From Burkholderia pyrrocinia (GTDB lineage: Bacteria; Pseudomonadota; Gammaproteobacteria; Burkholderiales; Burkholderiaceae), in contig NZ_CP011503.1 in NCBI RefSeq assembly GCF_001028665.1, forward strand, positions 744,001-808,000: 64,000 bases of DNA, in the 5' to 3' direction. The notes under the pieces were generated by a model that saw nothing but the letters and a program-made list of their open reading frames with translations, had not been told where the DNA came from and searched no databases. Positions 8,743 through 18,328 of the stretch are shown here, one piece after another; position 1 is the first letter of the stretch, and each line of letters opens with the position of its first letter. The position numbers and the translations under genes were made by a program.

Positions 8743-9375
8743 ATGCGCAACGCCGCGATGCTCCCGCCCGCCTACCCGCCGTCGATCGGCGACGGGCGGC
8801 TGCTGACGGAAGACGAGCTCGCGGCGTCGCTCGCGCACACGATGCGCGACTGGGACGGCCGGCAGGACCTCTGGCTGTTCGGCTATGGCTCGCTGATCTG
8901 GAACCCGGGGCTGCCGACCGTCGCCGCCGTGCGCGGCAAGGTGCACGGCTACCATCGCGGACTCTACCTGTGGTCGCGCGTGAACCGCGGCACGCCTGAA
9001 CATCCGGGCCTCGTGCTCGCGCTCGATCGCGGCGGTTCGTGCTCGGGCATCGCGTTCCGGCTCGCGGGCCCGACCGCGCAGCCGCACCTCGAAACGCTGT
9101 GGAAGCGCGAGATGCCGATGGGTTCGTACCGGCCCGCGTGGCTGCCATGCTCGCTCGAGAACGGCGAACGCGTGAACGCGCTCGCGTTCGTGATGCGCCG
9201 CGACGCGCCGACCTATACGGGCAAGCTGTCCGACCCCGTCGTGAAGGAAGTGTTCGGTTGCGCGGCCGGCCGCTACGGCACGACGCTCGACTACGTAAGC
9301 CGCACGGTCGACGCGCTGCGCGCGAGCGGCATTCCCGATCGCGCGCTGGAAGGGCTGCTCGCGCGATGCCGGTGA
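8743..9375 (+). CDS. ChaC-type gamma-glutamylcyclotransferase
   Basis: This 210-residue protein belongs to the ChaC/GCG family, which degrades glutathione to 5-oxoproline and Cys-Gly. The signature loop LFGYGSLIWNPG includes G47-I52 as the substrate-binding turn. E123 in LWKREMPMG is the candidate general acid/base. It starts 12 nt after ybeY and is probably cotranscribed with it. It is not part of the ybeY-corC-lnt block in E. coli, so it looks like an insertion into that operon. Confidence 0.88.
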   Translation: MRNAAMLPPAYPPSIGDGRLLTEDELAASLAHTMRDWDGRQDLWLFGYGSLIWNPGLPTVAAVRGKVHGYHRGLYLWSRVNRGTPEHPGLVLALDRGGSCSGIAFRLAGPTAQPHLETLWKREMPMGSYRPAWLPCSLENGERVNALAFVMRRDAPTYTGKLSDPVVKEVFGCAAGRYGTTLDYVSRTVDALRASGIPDRALEGLLARCR

Positions 9376-9445
9376 CGCAACGCGACACCCGGCTTGCCGC
9401 CACGCGAAGCCGCGCCGCCCGCTCATTCGAACAAGGACGCTACCG

Positions 9446-9595
9446 ATGAAACCTTCACGCTGGTCGCGCTGCAAGCTCGCCGCGCTGCTCGTCGCCGCGA
9501 GCGTCGCGCTGTCCGGCTGCGGGATATTCGGCTGCGGCGGCGCCGCGAGCAACGGCGGGGCAGCCGGCGGCTGCTCGGCCGGCATGCGGTTCTGA
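9446..9595 (+). CDS. Small glycine-rich lipoprotein (49 aa)
   Basis: This short gene encodes a basic N-terminus (MKPSRWSRCK), a hydrophobic segment (LAALLVAASVA) and a lipobox LSGC with the lipidated cysteine at residue 25. A Gly/Ala/Ser/Cys-rich tail of 24 residues ends in GMRF. A good ribosome-binding site (AAGGA, 8 nt before ATG) supports it. The tail has two further cysteines (C30 and C43). It is predicted to be lipid-anchored in the inner or outer membrane. Function is unknown. It sits two genes upstream of lnt, which finishes lipoprotein acylation. Confidence 0.75.
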   Translation: MKPSRWSRCKLAALLVAASVALSGCGIFGCGGAASNGGAAGGCSAGMRF

Positions 9596-9900
9596 GCCGC
9601 GCGCCTGGCGCGATCGCATGCGGCAGATTGCCGCCGGCACCGACCGGCCGGCCGGTCGCCTTCCCGCGTCGCGCCTGCCCGCCCTTTCCACACCCGTTTT
9701 TTGCCGCGGGTGCGCCGCCGCCCTTTTCTGAGATAGGATGGACACGAGGACGTTGTCGCGCCCGGCGCGGCCGTCCGCGAGCGGGGCCCGCGCGGGCTCA
9801 CCCTGGCCGTGCGGCCGGGGTGACACGGTCGCGTCGTGCCCTTGGTGTATCCTTGCCTACTCCGTGACAGCGCGCCCCGGCATGACCCGGGCGCACCACC
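9596..9900. other. Intergenic region lipoprotein-corC
   Basis: These 305 bp hold a perfect 16-bp palindrome (GACCGGCCGGCCGGTC, 9642-9657), a hairpin TCACCC..GGGTGA with inner GGCC/GGCC (9798-9823), and a -10-like TATCCT (9848-9853) within TTGGTGTATCCT. The same 12-mer lies upstream of ybeY at 7915-7926. I see no gene here; it probably ends the lipoprotein transcript and starts the corC-lnt transcript. Confidence 0.5.
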
Positions 9901-10788
9901 ATGAACGATTCGTATCCCAGTCGTAAGCCAACCGACAAACCGCAAGAAAAGCGCTCGCTCCTCGAGCGCCTGACCGACTTCATCTCGCCCGAGCCCGAAT
10001 CCCGCGGCGAGCTGCTGGAAATCCTCCAGGACGCCCACGAACGCAACCTGATCGACGCCGATTCGCTGTCGATGATCGAAGGCGTGTTCCAGGTATCCGA
10101 CCTGTGCGCCCGCGACATCATGGTCCCGCGCGCGCAGATGGACGCGATCAACATCGCCGACAAACCCGAAGATTTCATCCCGTTCGTCCTCGAAAAGGCG
10201 CACTCGCGCTACCCGGTGTTCGAGGAAAACCGCGACAACGTGATCGGCGTGCTGCTCGCGAAGGATCTGCTGCGCTTCTACGCCGAAGAAGAGTTCGACG
10301 TGCGCGGGATGCTGCGCCCGGCCGTGTTCATTCCCGAATCGAAGCGCCTGAACGTGCTGCTGCACGACTTCCGCGTGAACCGCAACCACCTCGCGATCGT
10401 CGTCGACGAATACGGCGGCGTCGCGGGCCTGATCACGATCGAGGATGTGCTCGAACAGATCGTCGGCGACATCGAGGACGAATACGACTTCGACGAGGAA
10501 GCCGGCAACATCATCGCGGGGCCGGACGGCCGCTACCGCGTGCGTGCGCTCACCGAGATCGAACAGTTCAACGAGGCGTTCGGCACCGATTTCCCCGACG
10601 ACGAAGTCGATACGATCGGCGGCCTGATCACCCATCATTTCGGACGCGTGCCGCACCGCGGCGAGAAGCTGCAGCTCGGCAACCTCGTGTTCGAGATCCA
10701 GCGCGGCGATGCGCGCCAGGTTCATGTGCTGCTGGTGCGCCGCAATCCGCACACCAGCCGTCGCGCCGAAACCTCGCACGAGGACTGA
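9901..10788 (+). CDS. corC: CBS-domain protein CorC (YbeX)
   Basis: This 295-residue protein of the HlyC/CorC family has two CBS domains (about residues 65-190; MVPRAQMDAINI, then VVDEYGGVAGLITIEDVLEQ) and a C-terminal CorC_HlyC domain (about 205-285). It has no transmembrane DUF21 part, matching CorC/YbeX rather than YfjD. CorC has been linked to Mg/Co efflux and, in E. coli, to ribosome and heat-stress phenotypes with YbeY. It lies 52 nt upstream of lnt. Confidence 0.92.
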   Translation: MNDSYPSRKPTDKPQEKRSLLERLTDFISPEPESRGELLEILQDAHERNLIDADSLSMIEGVFQVSDLCARDIMVPRAQMDAINIADKPEDFIPFVLEKAHSRYPVFEENRDNVIGVLLAKDLLRFYAEEEFDVRGMLRPAVFIPESKRLNVLLHDFRVNRNHLAIVVDEYGGVAGLITIEDVLEQIVGDIEDEYDFDEEAGNIIAGPDGRYRVRALTEIEQFNEAFGTDFPDDEVDTIGGLITHHFGRVPHRGEKLQLGNLVFEIQRGDARQVHVLLVRRNPHTSRRAETSHED

Positions 10789-10840
10789 CCGTCCCGCGCC
10801 AGCCGCGTCTCCTTCAACCGCTCGCCCACTTCCGCTTCAC

Positions 10841-12532
10841 ATGGACGATCCGATCCTGTCCCGCCCGGCTGGCGGCCTTCTCGCGCCGGCACCCGGCCGC
10901 GCGCTGCCGCGCTGGCACTACCCGGCCGCGCTGCTCGCCGGCGCGGCCAATACGCTCAGCTTCGCACCGACCCCGCACGGCGGCTGGCTGCAGCTCGTCG
11001 TATTCGTCTGGTTTTTCGCGCAACTGACGCGCACGTCGAGCTGGCGCGGCGCCGCGCTCACGGGCGGCGCGTTCGGCTTCGGCAACTTCATCAGCGGCAT
11101 CTGGTGGCTCTACATCAGCATGCACGTGTACGGCGAGATGGCCGCGCCGCTCGCGGGCGGCGCGCTCATTCTGTTCTCGCTGTACCTGTCGCTGTACCCG
11201 GCGTTCTCGGCCGGGCTGTGGTCGTTCTGCGCGGGCCATGCGTGGCATCGCCGCGCGCCCGACCCGCGGCCGTTCTCGCCGACCTGGCACGGCGCGTTCG
11301 CGTTCGCGAGCGCATGGGCCTTCGGCGAATGGCTGCGCGGCACGCTGTTCACCGGCTTTCCGTGGCTCGCGAGCGGCTACCCGCAGGTCGACGGCCCGTT
11401 CGCGGGCTTCGCGCCGGTGGTCGGCGTGTACGGGATCGCATGGGTGCTCGCGCTGTTCGCCGCGCTGGTCGTGCAGGCGCTTGCCGCCGCGCGCCCTTCG
11501 CCCGCACGTGAAGGCAGCGCCGGCGGCAATCCGCGCGTGCGCATCGCCGCGCCGGCCGGCGTCGCCGTCGCGCTCGTCGCGGCCGGCCTCGGGCTGTCGC
11601 AGGTCACCTGGACCGTGCCCGCGAACGCGCCGCTCACGGTGCGGCTGCTGCAGGGCAACGTGAAGCAGGACATCAAGTTCGAGCAGGAAGGCATCGACGC
11701 GGCGATCAAGATGTACCAGCAGATGATCGTCGAGAAGCCCGCCGACCTGATCGTCACGCCCGAGACCGCGATCGCGGTGATGATCCAGGAATTGCCCGAG
11801 CCGTTCGCCGTCGCGATTCGCAAGTTCAGCGACACGACCGGCTCCGCCGTGCTGTTCGGCGCGGTCGGCGCGTCGGTGACCGAGGACGGCCGCTACGTCG
11901 ACTATACGAACAGCCTGTACGGCGTGACGCCGAACTCGCGCGACATCTATCACTACGACAAGCACCACCTCGTGCCCTTCGGCGAATTCATCCCGTGGGG
12001 CTTCCGGTGGTTCGTCGACCTGATGAAGATGCCGCTCGGCGACTTCGCGCGCGGCGCGCCCGTGCAGAAGCCGTTCCTCGTGCACAACCAGCCCGTGATG
12101 GCCGACATCTGCTACGAGGACTTGTTCGGCGAGGAAATCGCCGCGACGATCCGCGACAACCCGCAGCCGCCCGGCGTGCTCGTCAACGTGACGAACCTCG
12201 CGTGGTTCGGCGACACGATCGCACTCGACCAGCACCTGCAGATCGCGCGGATGCGCTCGCTCGAGACGGGCCGGCCGATGCTGCGCTCGACCAACACCGG
12301 GATGACGGCCGCGATCGACGCGCGCGGGCGCGTGCTCGGCCAGCTGAAGCCGTTCACGATCGGCTCGCTCGACGTGCGGATCGAAGGCACGAGCGGCTTC
12401 ACGCCGTACGTGACGAGCGGCAACAACATCGTGCTCGCGGTGTCGTTCGTGCTGCTCGCGTTCGGCTTCACGTTCGGGCCGGGGCTGCGCCGGCGCAACG
12501 GCGCGAAGCCCGACGACGACCGGCACGCATGA
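10841..12532 (+). CDS. lnt: Apolipoprotein N-acyltransferase
   Basis: Lnt transfers the third acyl chain to the N-terminal cysteine of lipoproteins in the inner membrane. The 563-residue protein has several N-terminal hydrophobic segments, a periplasmic carbon-nitrogen hydrolase domain and a final transmembrane helix. The catalytic triad is visible as E308 (TPETAI), K374 (YDKHHLVPFGE) and C424 (DICYEDLF). The frame extends upstream into corC, but the ATG at 10841 gives the normal N-terminus. It is the last gene of the conserved block and converges on the TPR-glycosyltransferase. Confidence 0.95.
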   Translation: MDDPILSRPAGGLLAPAPGRALPRWHYPAALLAGAANTLSFAPTPHGGWLQLVVFVWFFAQLTRTSSWRGAALTGGAFGFGNFISGIWWLYISMHVYGEMAAPLAGGALILFSLYLSLYPAFSAGLWSFCAGHAWHRRAPDPRPFSPTWHGAFAFASAWAFGEWLRGTLFTGFPWLASGYPQVDGPFAGFAPVVGVYGIAWVLALFAALVVQALAAARPSPAREGSAGGNPRVRIAAPAGVAVALVAAGLGLSQVTWTVPANAPLTVRLLQGNVKQDIKFEQEGIDAAIKMYQQMIVEKPADLIVTPETAIAVMIQELPEPFAVAIRKFSDTTGSAVLFGAVGASVTEDGRYVDYTNSLYGVTPNSRDIYHYDKHHLVPFGEFIPWGFRWFVDLMKMPLGDFARGAPVQKPFLVHNQPVMADICYEDLFGEEIAATIRDNPQPPGVLVNVTNLAWFGDTIALDQHLQIARMRSLETGRPMLRSTNTGMTAAIDARGRVLGQLKPFTIGSLDVRIEGTSGFTPYVTSGNNIVLAVSFVLLAFGFTFGPGLRRRNGAKPDDDRHA

Positions 12533-12610
12533 CGCGCCAGGCGGCCGCCGCGCGCTGCGTGGAGGCCGCCGCTGCGCGACGCGGCCCGTGACCGCAAAGC
12601 GGTCGGCCGC

Positions 12611-14266
12611 TCAGGCCTGCCGGGCCAATTGATCCGATTGATCTGGCTGCGCGGCCAGGCTCCGCAGATCGCGGCTCACCTCCTCCATCGCCGGTTCCCA
12701 CGCGCCGAACGTCCGCTGCCGGTACAGCGTCGCGGTCGGATACCACGGGCTGTCCTTGCGTTCGAGCAGCCACGGCCAGTGCGGATTCACGTCGAGCAGC
12801 ACCCAGGTGCGCGCACCGAGCGCGCCCGACAGGTGCGCGACCGACGTGCACACGGTGATCACGAGATCCAGCGCGCCGATGAACGCAGCCGTATCGTCGA
12901 AGCTCTTCAGTTCCGCCGTGAAGTCCTCGATCGCGAAGCCGGCTGCGCGCGCCGCCGCGACATCCGCGTTCGCACCCGGCTGCAGCGAATAAAACGCGAC
13001 GCCGTCGATCCCGCGGAACGCGTCGGCATAACGCTCGAGCCCGACGCGCCGGAACGGGTTGCGCTGGTGGCCCGCGCTCCCAGTCCACACGAGCCCGACC
13101 TTCAGCCGGCGGTCGCCCGCGAGCCGCGTGCGCCACGCATTGCGCGCATCCGGATCGGCCCGCAGGTACGGCACCGACGACGCGAGCGTCGACGCTTCTA
13201 GGTCGAGCATCAGCGGCAGGCCGATCAGCGGCACTTCGTAATCGAATGCAGGCAACGCATCGACACCGCCGCCCGCGCCGAACGCGTCCGCCTGCGCACC
13301 CAGGCTGCGCTGCATCAGCGTGCCCACCTGCGGGAACGTATTCCACGCGAGCCGGCCGCCCTCGCGATGCACGCGCTCGGCGAGCGGCGTGACGAACCGG
13401 CAGAACTGCAGCACGTCGCCGAGCCCCTGTTCGCCCCATACGAGCAGCGTCTTGCCCGCGAGCGGCTCGCCCTGCCAGCGCGGGCCCGGCAGTGCCGGCC
13501 GGCGGCCGCGCAGCTCGCCCGCGCCGTCCCAGCGCGCCTCGTGGCCGCGCCAGCCGGCCGCGTAGTTACCGCGCACGAGCTGGACGATCGCGAGGTTGAA
13601 ACGGAACGACGCATCGTCGGGCGCCAGTTCGCACGCGCGCGCCGCGTAACGCTCGGCGTCGTCCCAGCGCTGCGCCTCCTTCATCGCCATCGCGACGTTG
13701 TTCATCGCGAGCGCGTTGTCGGGCGCGAGGTCGGCGAGCCGTGTGGCGCACGCGAGCGCACCATCGAGGTCCTGCGTCGCGAGCCGCGCGACGACGAGGT
13801 TGATCCATGCCTGCACGTCGCGCGGATCGGCGTTCACGGCCGCGTCGAGCAGCGCGATTTCCTCCGTACGATCGCCGCCCGACAGCCGCAGCGCGATCGC
13901 GAGGTTGTTGCGCAGCGACGGCCAGCCGGCATCGACCGCCAGCGCCGCGCGGTAAGGCGCGACGGCGTCCGCGTGACGGCCGGCCATCTGCAGCGTGTAG
14001 CCGTGATTGAAGTGCGCGGCCGCGCCCGGCCGCACGCGCGCCGCGCATTCGGCGAGCGCGAGCGCGTCGGCCGTACGCTGCCGCGCGACGAGCGTCGCCG
14101 TGAGCTGCGCGAGCGCATCGGCGTCGACCGCATGCAGATGGGCGGCAGCGGCGAGCCACTGATCGTGCGCGGCACGCTCGCCGCGTGCCTGCGCATCTGC
14201 GGCCCGCCCAAGCAGCGCGAGGAACGGCGGAAGCAGCGGAATGAGGATGTCGGTCGAATCGTCCAT
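12611..14266 (-). CDS. TPR protein with C-terminal glycosyltransferase-9-like domain
   Basis: This 551-residue protein has tetratricopeptide repeats at about residues 80-250 (AHFNHGYTLQMAGRHADAVA, ALAMNNVAMAMKEAQRWDDA). A GT-B fold domain related to family 9 glycosyltransferases follows at about 272-545 (LLVWGEQGLGDVLQFCRFV, LKVGLVWTGSAG). Such TPR-GT9 proteins are thought to glycosylate proteins or cell-surface glycans. Neither substrate nor partner is encoded nearby; glyQS is divergent and lnt is convergent. The ATG at 14266 (MDDSTDILIPLL) is chosen over an open extension to 14398. Confidence 0.8.
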   Translation of the reverse strand: MDDSTDILIPLLPPFLALLGRAADAQARGERAAHDQWLAAAAHLHAVDADALAQLTATLVARQRTADALALAECAARVRPGAAAHFNHGYTLQMAGRHADAVAPYRAALAVDAGWPSLRNNLAIALRLSGGDRTEEIALLDAAVNADPRDVQAWINLVVARLATQDLDGALACATRLADLAPDNALAMNNVAMAMKEAQRWDDAERYAARACELAPDDASFRFNLAIVQLVRGNYAAGWRGHEARWDGAGELRGRRPALPGPRWQGEPLAGKTLLVWGEQGLGDVLQFCRFVTPLAERVHREGGRLAWNTFPQVGTLMQRSLGAQADAFGAGGGVDALPAFDYEVPLIGLPLMLDLEASTLASSVPYLRADPDARNAWRTRLAGDRRLKVGLVWTGSAGHQRNPFRRVGLERYADAFRGIDGVAFYSLQPGANADVAAARAAGFAIEDFTAELKSFDDTAAFIGALDLVITVCTSVAHLSGALGARTWVLLDVNPHWPWLLERKDSPWYPTATLYRQRTFGAWEPAMEEVSRDLRSLAAQPDQSDQLARQA

Positions 14267-14584
14267 GCAATCGGAGTCGGCAAGCGGTGACGCGGCACAC
14301 GTCGCGCGCCGCAATACGCGCATCTTAACGCCCGTACGAAGGGCGCGGCACACGCGTCGCGACGGGCCGCACGCGGCCGCGCGGCGCGCCCGGGCCACGC
14401 GTGCGCAGGCCGCAGGAAGCGGGCCGGCGGCGCCGTTGCCCGCGTTCCGGCCGCATCCGGTCGCCGATCCGGTAAAATTACGCGTTTCAGCACACTAACA
14501 AGCCGCGCCGCCGCGCGAGCCGACCCTCCGGGCCCCGCCCGGAGCGCCGCCCGCAACGGAGCGCCAGCGCCTCGAAGGCTCTTC
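14267..14584. other. Divergent intergenic region before glyQ
   Basis: These 318 bp separate the TPR-glycosyltransferase and glyQ starts. A -10-like TAAAAT lies at 14473-14478, 106 nt ahead of glyQ, leaving a GC-rich leader. I see no T-box or glycine-aptamer signature and no gene. Confidence 0.45.
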
Positions 14585-15589
14585 ATGCTTACGTTTCAGC
14601 AAATCATCCTGACGCTGCAGTCCTACTGGGACAAGCAGGGTTGCGCCCTGCTCCAGCCCATCGACATGGAAGTCGGCGCGGGTACGTCGCACGTCCACAC
14701 GTTCCTGCGCGCGGTCGGCCCGGAGCCGTGGCGCGCCGCGTACGTGCAGCCGTCGCGCCGCCCGAAGGACGGCCGCTACGGCGAGAACCCGAACCGCCTG
14801 CAGCACTACTACCAGTACCAGGTCGTGCTCAAGCCGGCACCGGAGAACATCCTCGATCTCTACCTCGGCTCGCTCGAAGCGCTCGGCTTCGACCTGCAGC
14901 AGAACGACGTGCGCTTCGTCGAGGACGACTGGGAAAACCCGACGCTCGGCGCATGGGGCCTCGGCTGGGAAGTGTGGCTGAACGGGATGGAAGTCACGCA
15001 GTTCACGTATTTCCAGCAGGTCGGCGGCCTCGACTGCAAGCCCGTGCTCGGCGAAATCACGTACGGCCTCGAGCGCCTCGCGATGTACCTGCAGAAGGTC
15101 GAGAACGTGTACGACCTCGTGTGGACCGAGTGGGAAGAGCACGGCCCGAACGGCCCCGAGCTGCGCCGCCTGTCGTATGGCGACGTCTACCACCAGAACG
15201 AGGTCGAGCAGTCGACCTACAACTTCGAGCATGCGAACGTCGACCTGCTGTTCACGTTCTTCAACAGCTACGAAGCGGAAGCGAAGCGGATGATCGACGC
15301 GCAGCTCGCGCTGCCCGCGTACGAACTCGTGCTGAAGGCCGGCCACACGTTCAACCTGCTCGATGCGCGCGGTGCGATCTCGGTGACCGAGCGCGCGGCG
15401 TACATCGGCCGCATCCGCGCGCTGTCGCGTCTCGTCGCGCAGGCTTACTACGACTCGCGCGAGAAGCTCGGCTTCCCGATGCTCGGCAACCCGCCGGGCG
15501 TGCCGGGCCTCACCACCGATGCCCAGGACGCCGCGCAGCCGGCATGGGCGCCGCCGCTCAAGGTCGAACGCAAGATCGACCAAGACTGA
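14585..15589 (+). CDS. glyQ: Glycyl-tRNA synthetase alpha subunit
   Basis: GlyQ carries the class II aminoacylation core of the bacterial alpha2beta2 glycyl-tRNA synthetase. The 334-residue protein begins with the typical [20 protein letters not shown] and has [20 protein letters not shown] and [10 protein letters not shown] of the class II fold. It is 22 nt upstream of glyS, its obligate partner. GAAGG precedes the ATG. Confidence 0.97.
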   Translation: MLTFQQIILTLQSYWDKQGCALLQPIDMEVGAGTSHVHTFLRAVGPEPWRAAYVQPSRRPKDGRYGENPNRLQHYYQYQVVLKPAPENILDLYLGSLEALGFDLQQNDVRFVEDDWENPTLGAWGLGWEVWLNGMEVTQFTYFQQVGGLDCKPVLGEITYGLERLAMYLQKVENVYDLVWTEWEEHGPNGPELRRLSYGDVYHQNEVEQSTYNFEHANVDLLFTFFNSYEAEAKRMIDAQLALPAYELVLKAGHTFNLLDARGAISVTERAAYIGRIRALSRLVAQAYYDSREKLGFPMLGNPPGVPGLTTDAQDAAQPAWAPPLKVERKIDQD

Positions 15590-15611
15590 CGAGACGAGAT
15601 TTCTTCCAAAC

Positions 15612-17711
15612 ATGACGCACAATCATCCCGCCCCCCTGCTCGTCGAACTGCTGACCGAAGAGTTGCCGCCGAAGGCCCTCGCGCGCCTCGGCGACGCATT
15701 CGCCGAAGGTCTCGCGCAACGCCTCGCGGCGCGCGACCTCGTCGAAGGCGAACTCGTGTTCGAACGCTACGCCACGCCGCGCCGCCTCGCCGTCGTCGTG
15801 CAGAACGTGCGCGCCGTCGCGCCTGACAAGCAGGTCCGCGAAAAGGTGCTGCCCGTGTCGGTCGCGCTCGACACCGAAGGCAAGCCGACGGCCCCGCTCG
15901 CGAAGAAGCTCGCGGCGCTCGGCCACCCGAACCTGTCGATCGCCGATCTCGAACGCGCGCAGGACGGCAAGGCCGAAGCATTCTTCATCAACTATTCGGC
16001 AGCCGGCGCGACGCTCGCCGACGGCCTGCAGGCCGCGCTCGACGAAACGCTCGCGAAGCTGCCGATCCCGAAGGTGATGACGTATCAACGCCCGGACGGT
16101 TCCGACGTGCAGTTCGTGCGCCCGGTGCATCGCCTGACGGTGCTGCACGACGATCGCATCGTGCCCGTCACCGCGTTCGGCATCGACGCCGGCGACACCA
16201 CGCTCGGCCACCGCTTCCTGTCCGACGGCCTCGTCGCGATCCAGCATGCACGCGCGTACGCCGACACGCTGCGCGACAAGGGCCGCGTGATCGCGCACTT
16301 CGCCGATCGCCGCGAAACGATCCGCACGCAACTGAACGAACACGCGAACGGCGACACGGTCGTGATGCCCGAATCGCTGCTCGACGAAGTAACGTCGCTG
16401 GTCGAATGGCCGGTCGTCTACCCGTGCCGCTTCGAGGACGAATTCCTGCAGGTGCCGCAGGAATGCCTGATCCTCACGATGCAGACGAACCAGAAGTATT
16501 TCGCGCTGACCGACGTCGGCGGCAAGCTGCGCTCGCGCTTCCTGATCGTGTCGAACATCGAGACGAAGGCGCCGGGCGAGATCGTCGAAGGCAACGAGCG
16601 CGTCGTGCGCCCGCGCCTCGCCGATGCGAAGTTCTTCTTCGAGCAGGACAAGAAGAAGCCGCTCGCCGACCGCGTGCCGCAACTCGCGAACGTCGTCTAT
16701 CACAACAAGCTCGGTTCGGCGCTCGCGCGCGTCGAGCGCCTCGAGGCGCTGGCCGGCGAGATCGCACCCGCGATCGGCGCCGACGCCGCGCACGCAAAGC
16801 GCGCCGCGCGCCTCGCGAAGGCCGACCTGCTGACCGACATGGTCGGCGAATTCCCGGAACTGCAGGGCACGATGGGCACGTACTACGCGCGCCACGACGG
16901 CGAAGCCGACGACGTCGCGCTCGCGTGCGCCGAGCACTACCAGCCGCGCTTCTCCGGCGACGCACTGCCGACCACGCCCGTGTCGACCGCCGTCGCGCTC
17001 GCCGACAAGCTCGAGACGATCGTCGGCATCTGGGGGATCGGCCTCGCGCCGACCGGCGAGAAGGATCCGTTCGCGCTGCGCCGTCACGCGCTCGGCGTGT
17101 TGCGCCTGATGCTCGAAAAGCAGTTGCCACTCGATCTCGTGTCGCTGCTGCGCACGGCCCACGCACGCTTCGAAGGCGTGCCGGGCGTCGCCGAATCGAC
17201 CGATGCGATCTTCGCGTTCTTCATGGATCGCCTGCGCGGCCTGCTGCGCGAGCGCGGTTATTCGGCCGGCGAAATCGACGCGGTGCTGAGCCTGAACCCG
17301 ACGCGCGTCGACGATCTCGTCGCACGCCTCGACGCGGTGCGCGAATTCACGCACCTCGCGGAAGCCGAAGCGCTCGCGGCCGCGAACAAGCGGATCTCGA
17401 ACATCCTGAAGAAGTCGGAAGGCGGCGCGAACGGCGCGGTGCAGCCGGCGCTGCTCGTCGAAGCTGCCGAAAAGGCGCTGCACGAACAGCTCGCGGCCGT
17501 GACGCCGCACGTGCAGTCGCAGCTCGAGGCACGTGCGTACACGGGCGCGCTGTCGGCGCTCGCCGCGCTGCGCGCGCCGGTCGACACGTTCTTCAACGAC
17601 GTGATGGTCAACGCGGAAGATCCCGCGCTGCGCGCGAACCGTCTCGCGCTGCTGTCGGCGCTGCACCTGCAGATGAACTGCGTCGCCGACATCTCGAAGC
17701 TCGCCGCATAA
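15612..17711 (+). CDS. glyS: Glycyl-tRNA synthetase beta subunit
   Basis: GlyS binds tRNA-Gly and completes the tetrameric synthetase. The 699-residue protein matches the family length and starts [20 protein letters not shown], a hallmark of GlyS. It contains the HD-like region near [20 protein letters not shown] and the C-terminal anticodon-binding DALR-type region. The ATG at 15612 is the correct N-terminus; the frame is open upstream into glyQ. The gmhB start follows after 10 nt, implying an operon glyQ-glyS-gmhB-plsC. Confidence 0.97.
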   Translation: MTHNHPAPLLVELLTEELPPKALARLGDAFAEGLAQRLAARDLVEGELVFERYATPRRLAVVVQNVRAVAPDKQVREKVLPVSVALDTEGKPTAPLAKKLAALGHPNLSIADLERAQDGKAEAFFINYSAAGATLADGLQAALDETLAKLPIPKVMTYQRPDGSDVQFVRPVHRLTVLHDDRIVPVTAFGIDAGDTTLGHRFLSDGLVAIQHARAYADTLRDKGRVIAHFADRRETIRTQLNEHANGDTVVMPESLLDEVTSLVEWPVVYPCRFEDEFLQVPQECLILTMQTNQKYFALTDVGGKLRSRFLIVSNIETKAPGEIVEGNERVVRPRLADAKFFFEQDKKKPLADRVPQLANVVYHNKLGSALARVERLEALAGEIAPAIGADAAHAKRAARLAKADLLTDMVGEFPELQGTMGTYYARHDGEADDVALACAEHYQPRFSGDALPTTPVSTAVALADKLETIVGIWGIGLAPTGEKDPFALRRHALGVLRLMLEKQLPLDLVSLLRTAHARFEGVPGVAESTDAIFAFFMDRLRGLLRERGYSAGEIDAVLSLNPTRVDDLVARLDAVREFTHLAEAEALAAANKRISNILKKSEGGANGAVQPALLVEAAEKALHEQLAAVTPHVQSQLEARAYTGALSALAALRAPVDTFFNDVMVNAEDPALRANRLALLSALHLQMNCVADISKLAA

Positions 17712-17721
17712 GGGCCGCACG

Positions 17722-18285
17722 ATGCCGACCAGCCCCAACCGAAAGCTCGTCGTCCTCGACCGGGACGGCGTGATCAACGTCGATTCGGATGCGTTCATCA
17801 AGACGCCCGACGAATGGATCGCGCTGCCCGGCAGCTTCGAGGCGATCGCCCGGCTCAACCACGCGGGCTATCGCGTGGTCGTCGCGACCAACCAGTCCGG
17901 CATCGGACGCGGGCTGTTCGACATGGCCGCGCTCAACGCGATGCACCTGAAGATGCATCGCGCGGCGGCCGCGGTCGGCGCGCGCATCGACGCGGTGTTC
18001 TTCTGCCCGCACACGGCCGAGGATCACTGCGACTGCCGCAAGCCGAAACCCGGCATGATGCAGATGATCGCCGAGCGCTTCGAGATCGATCCCGCTCACA
18101 CGCCGGTCGTCGGCGATTCGCTGCGCGACCTGCAGGCCGGTGTCGCGGTCGGCTTCCAGCCGCACCTCGTGCTGACCGGCAAGGGCAAGAAAACACTCGC
18201 CGCGGGCAATTTGCCGCCCGGCACGAAGGTCCACGACGACCTGCGCGCGTTTGCGCTCGATTTCCTTTCACACGAACACGAGTGA
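17722..18285 (+). CDS. gmhB: D-glycero-beta-D-manno-heptose-1,7-bisphosphate 7-phosphatase
   Basis: GmhB removes the C7 phosphate during ADP-heptose synthesis for the LPS inner core. The 187-residue HAD phosphatase has the DRDGVIN motif (nucleophile D13, acid D15) and ATNQSG (motif II). The zinc-binding insert is C95-P-H97...C103-D-C105, followed by RKPKPGM. That zinc site distinguishes GmhB and histidinol phosphatase from other HADs. It lies between glyS and an LPA acyltransferase, so two envelope-lipid genes follow the tRNA synthetase. Confidence 0.93.
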   Translation: MPTSPNRKLVVLDRDGVINVDSDAFIKTPDEWIALPGSFEAIARLNHAGYRVVVATNQSGIGRGLFDMAALNAMHLKMHRAAAAVGARIDAVFFCPHTAEDHCDCRKPKPGMMQMIAERFEIDPAHTPVVGDSLRDLQAGVAVGFQPHLVLTGKGKKTLAAGNLPPGTKVHDDLRAFALDFLSHEHE

Positions 18286-18328
18286 TGCGGCTGCCGCGCG
18301 CATCCTCCCTAACACCAGACTCACGCCG

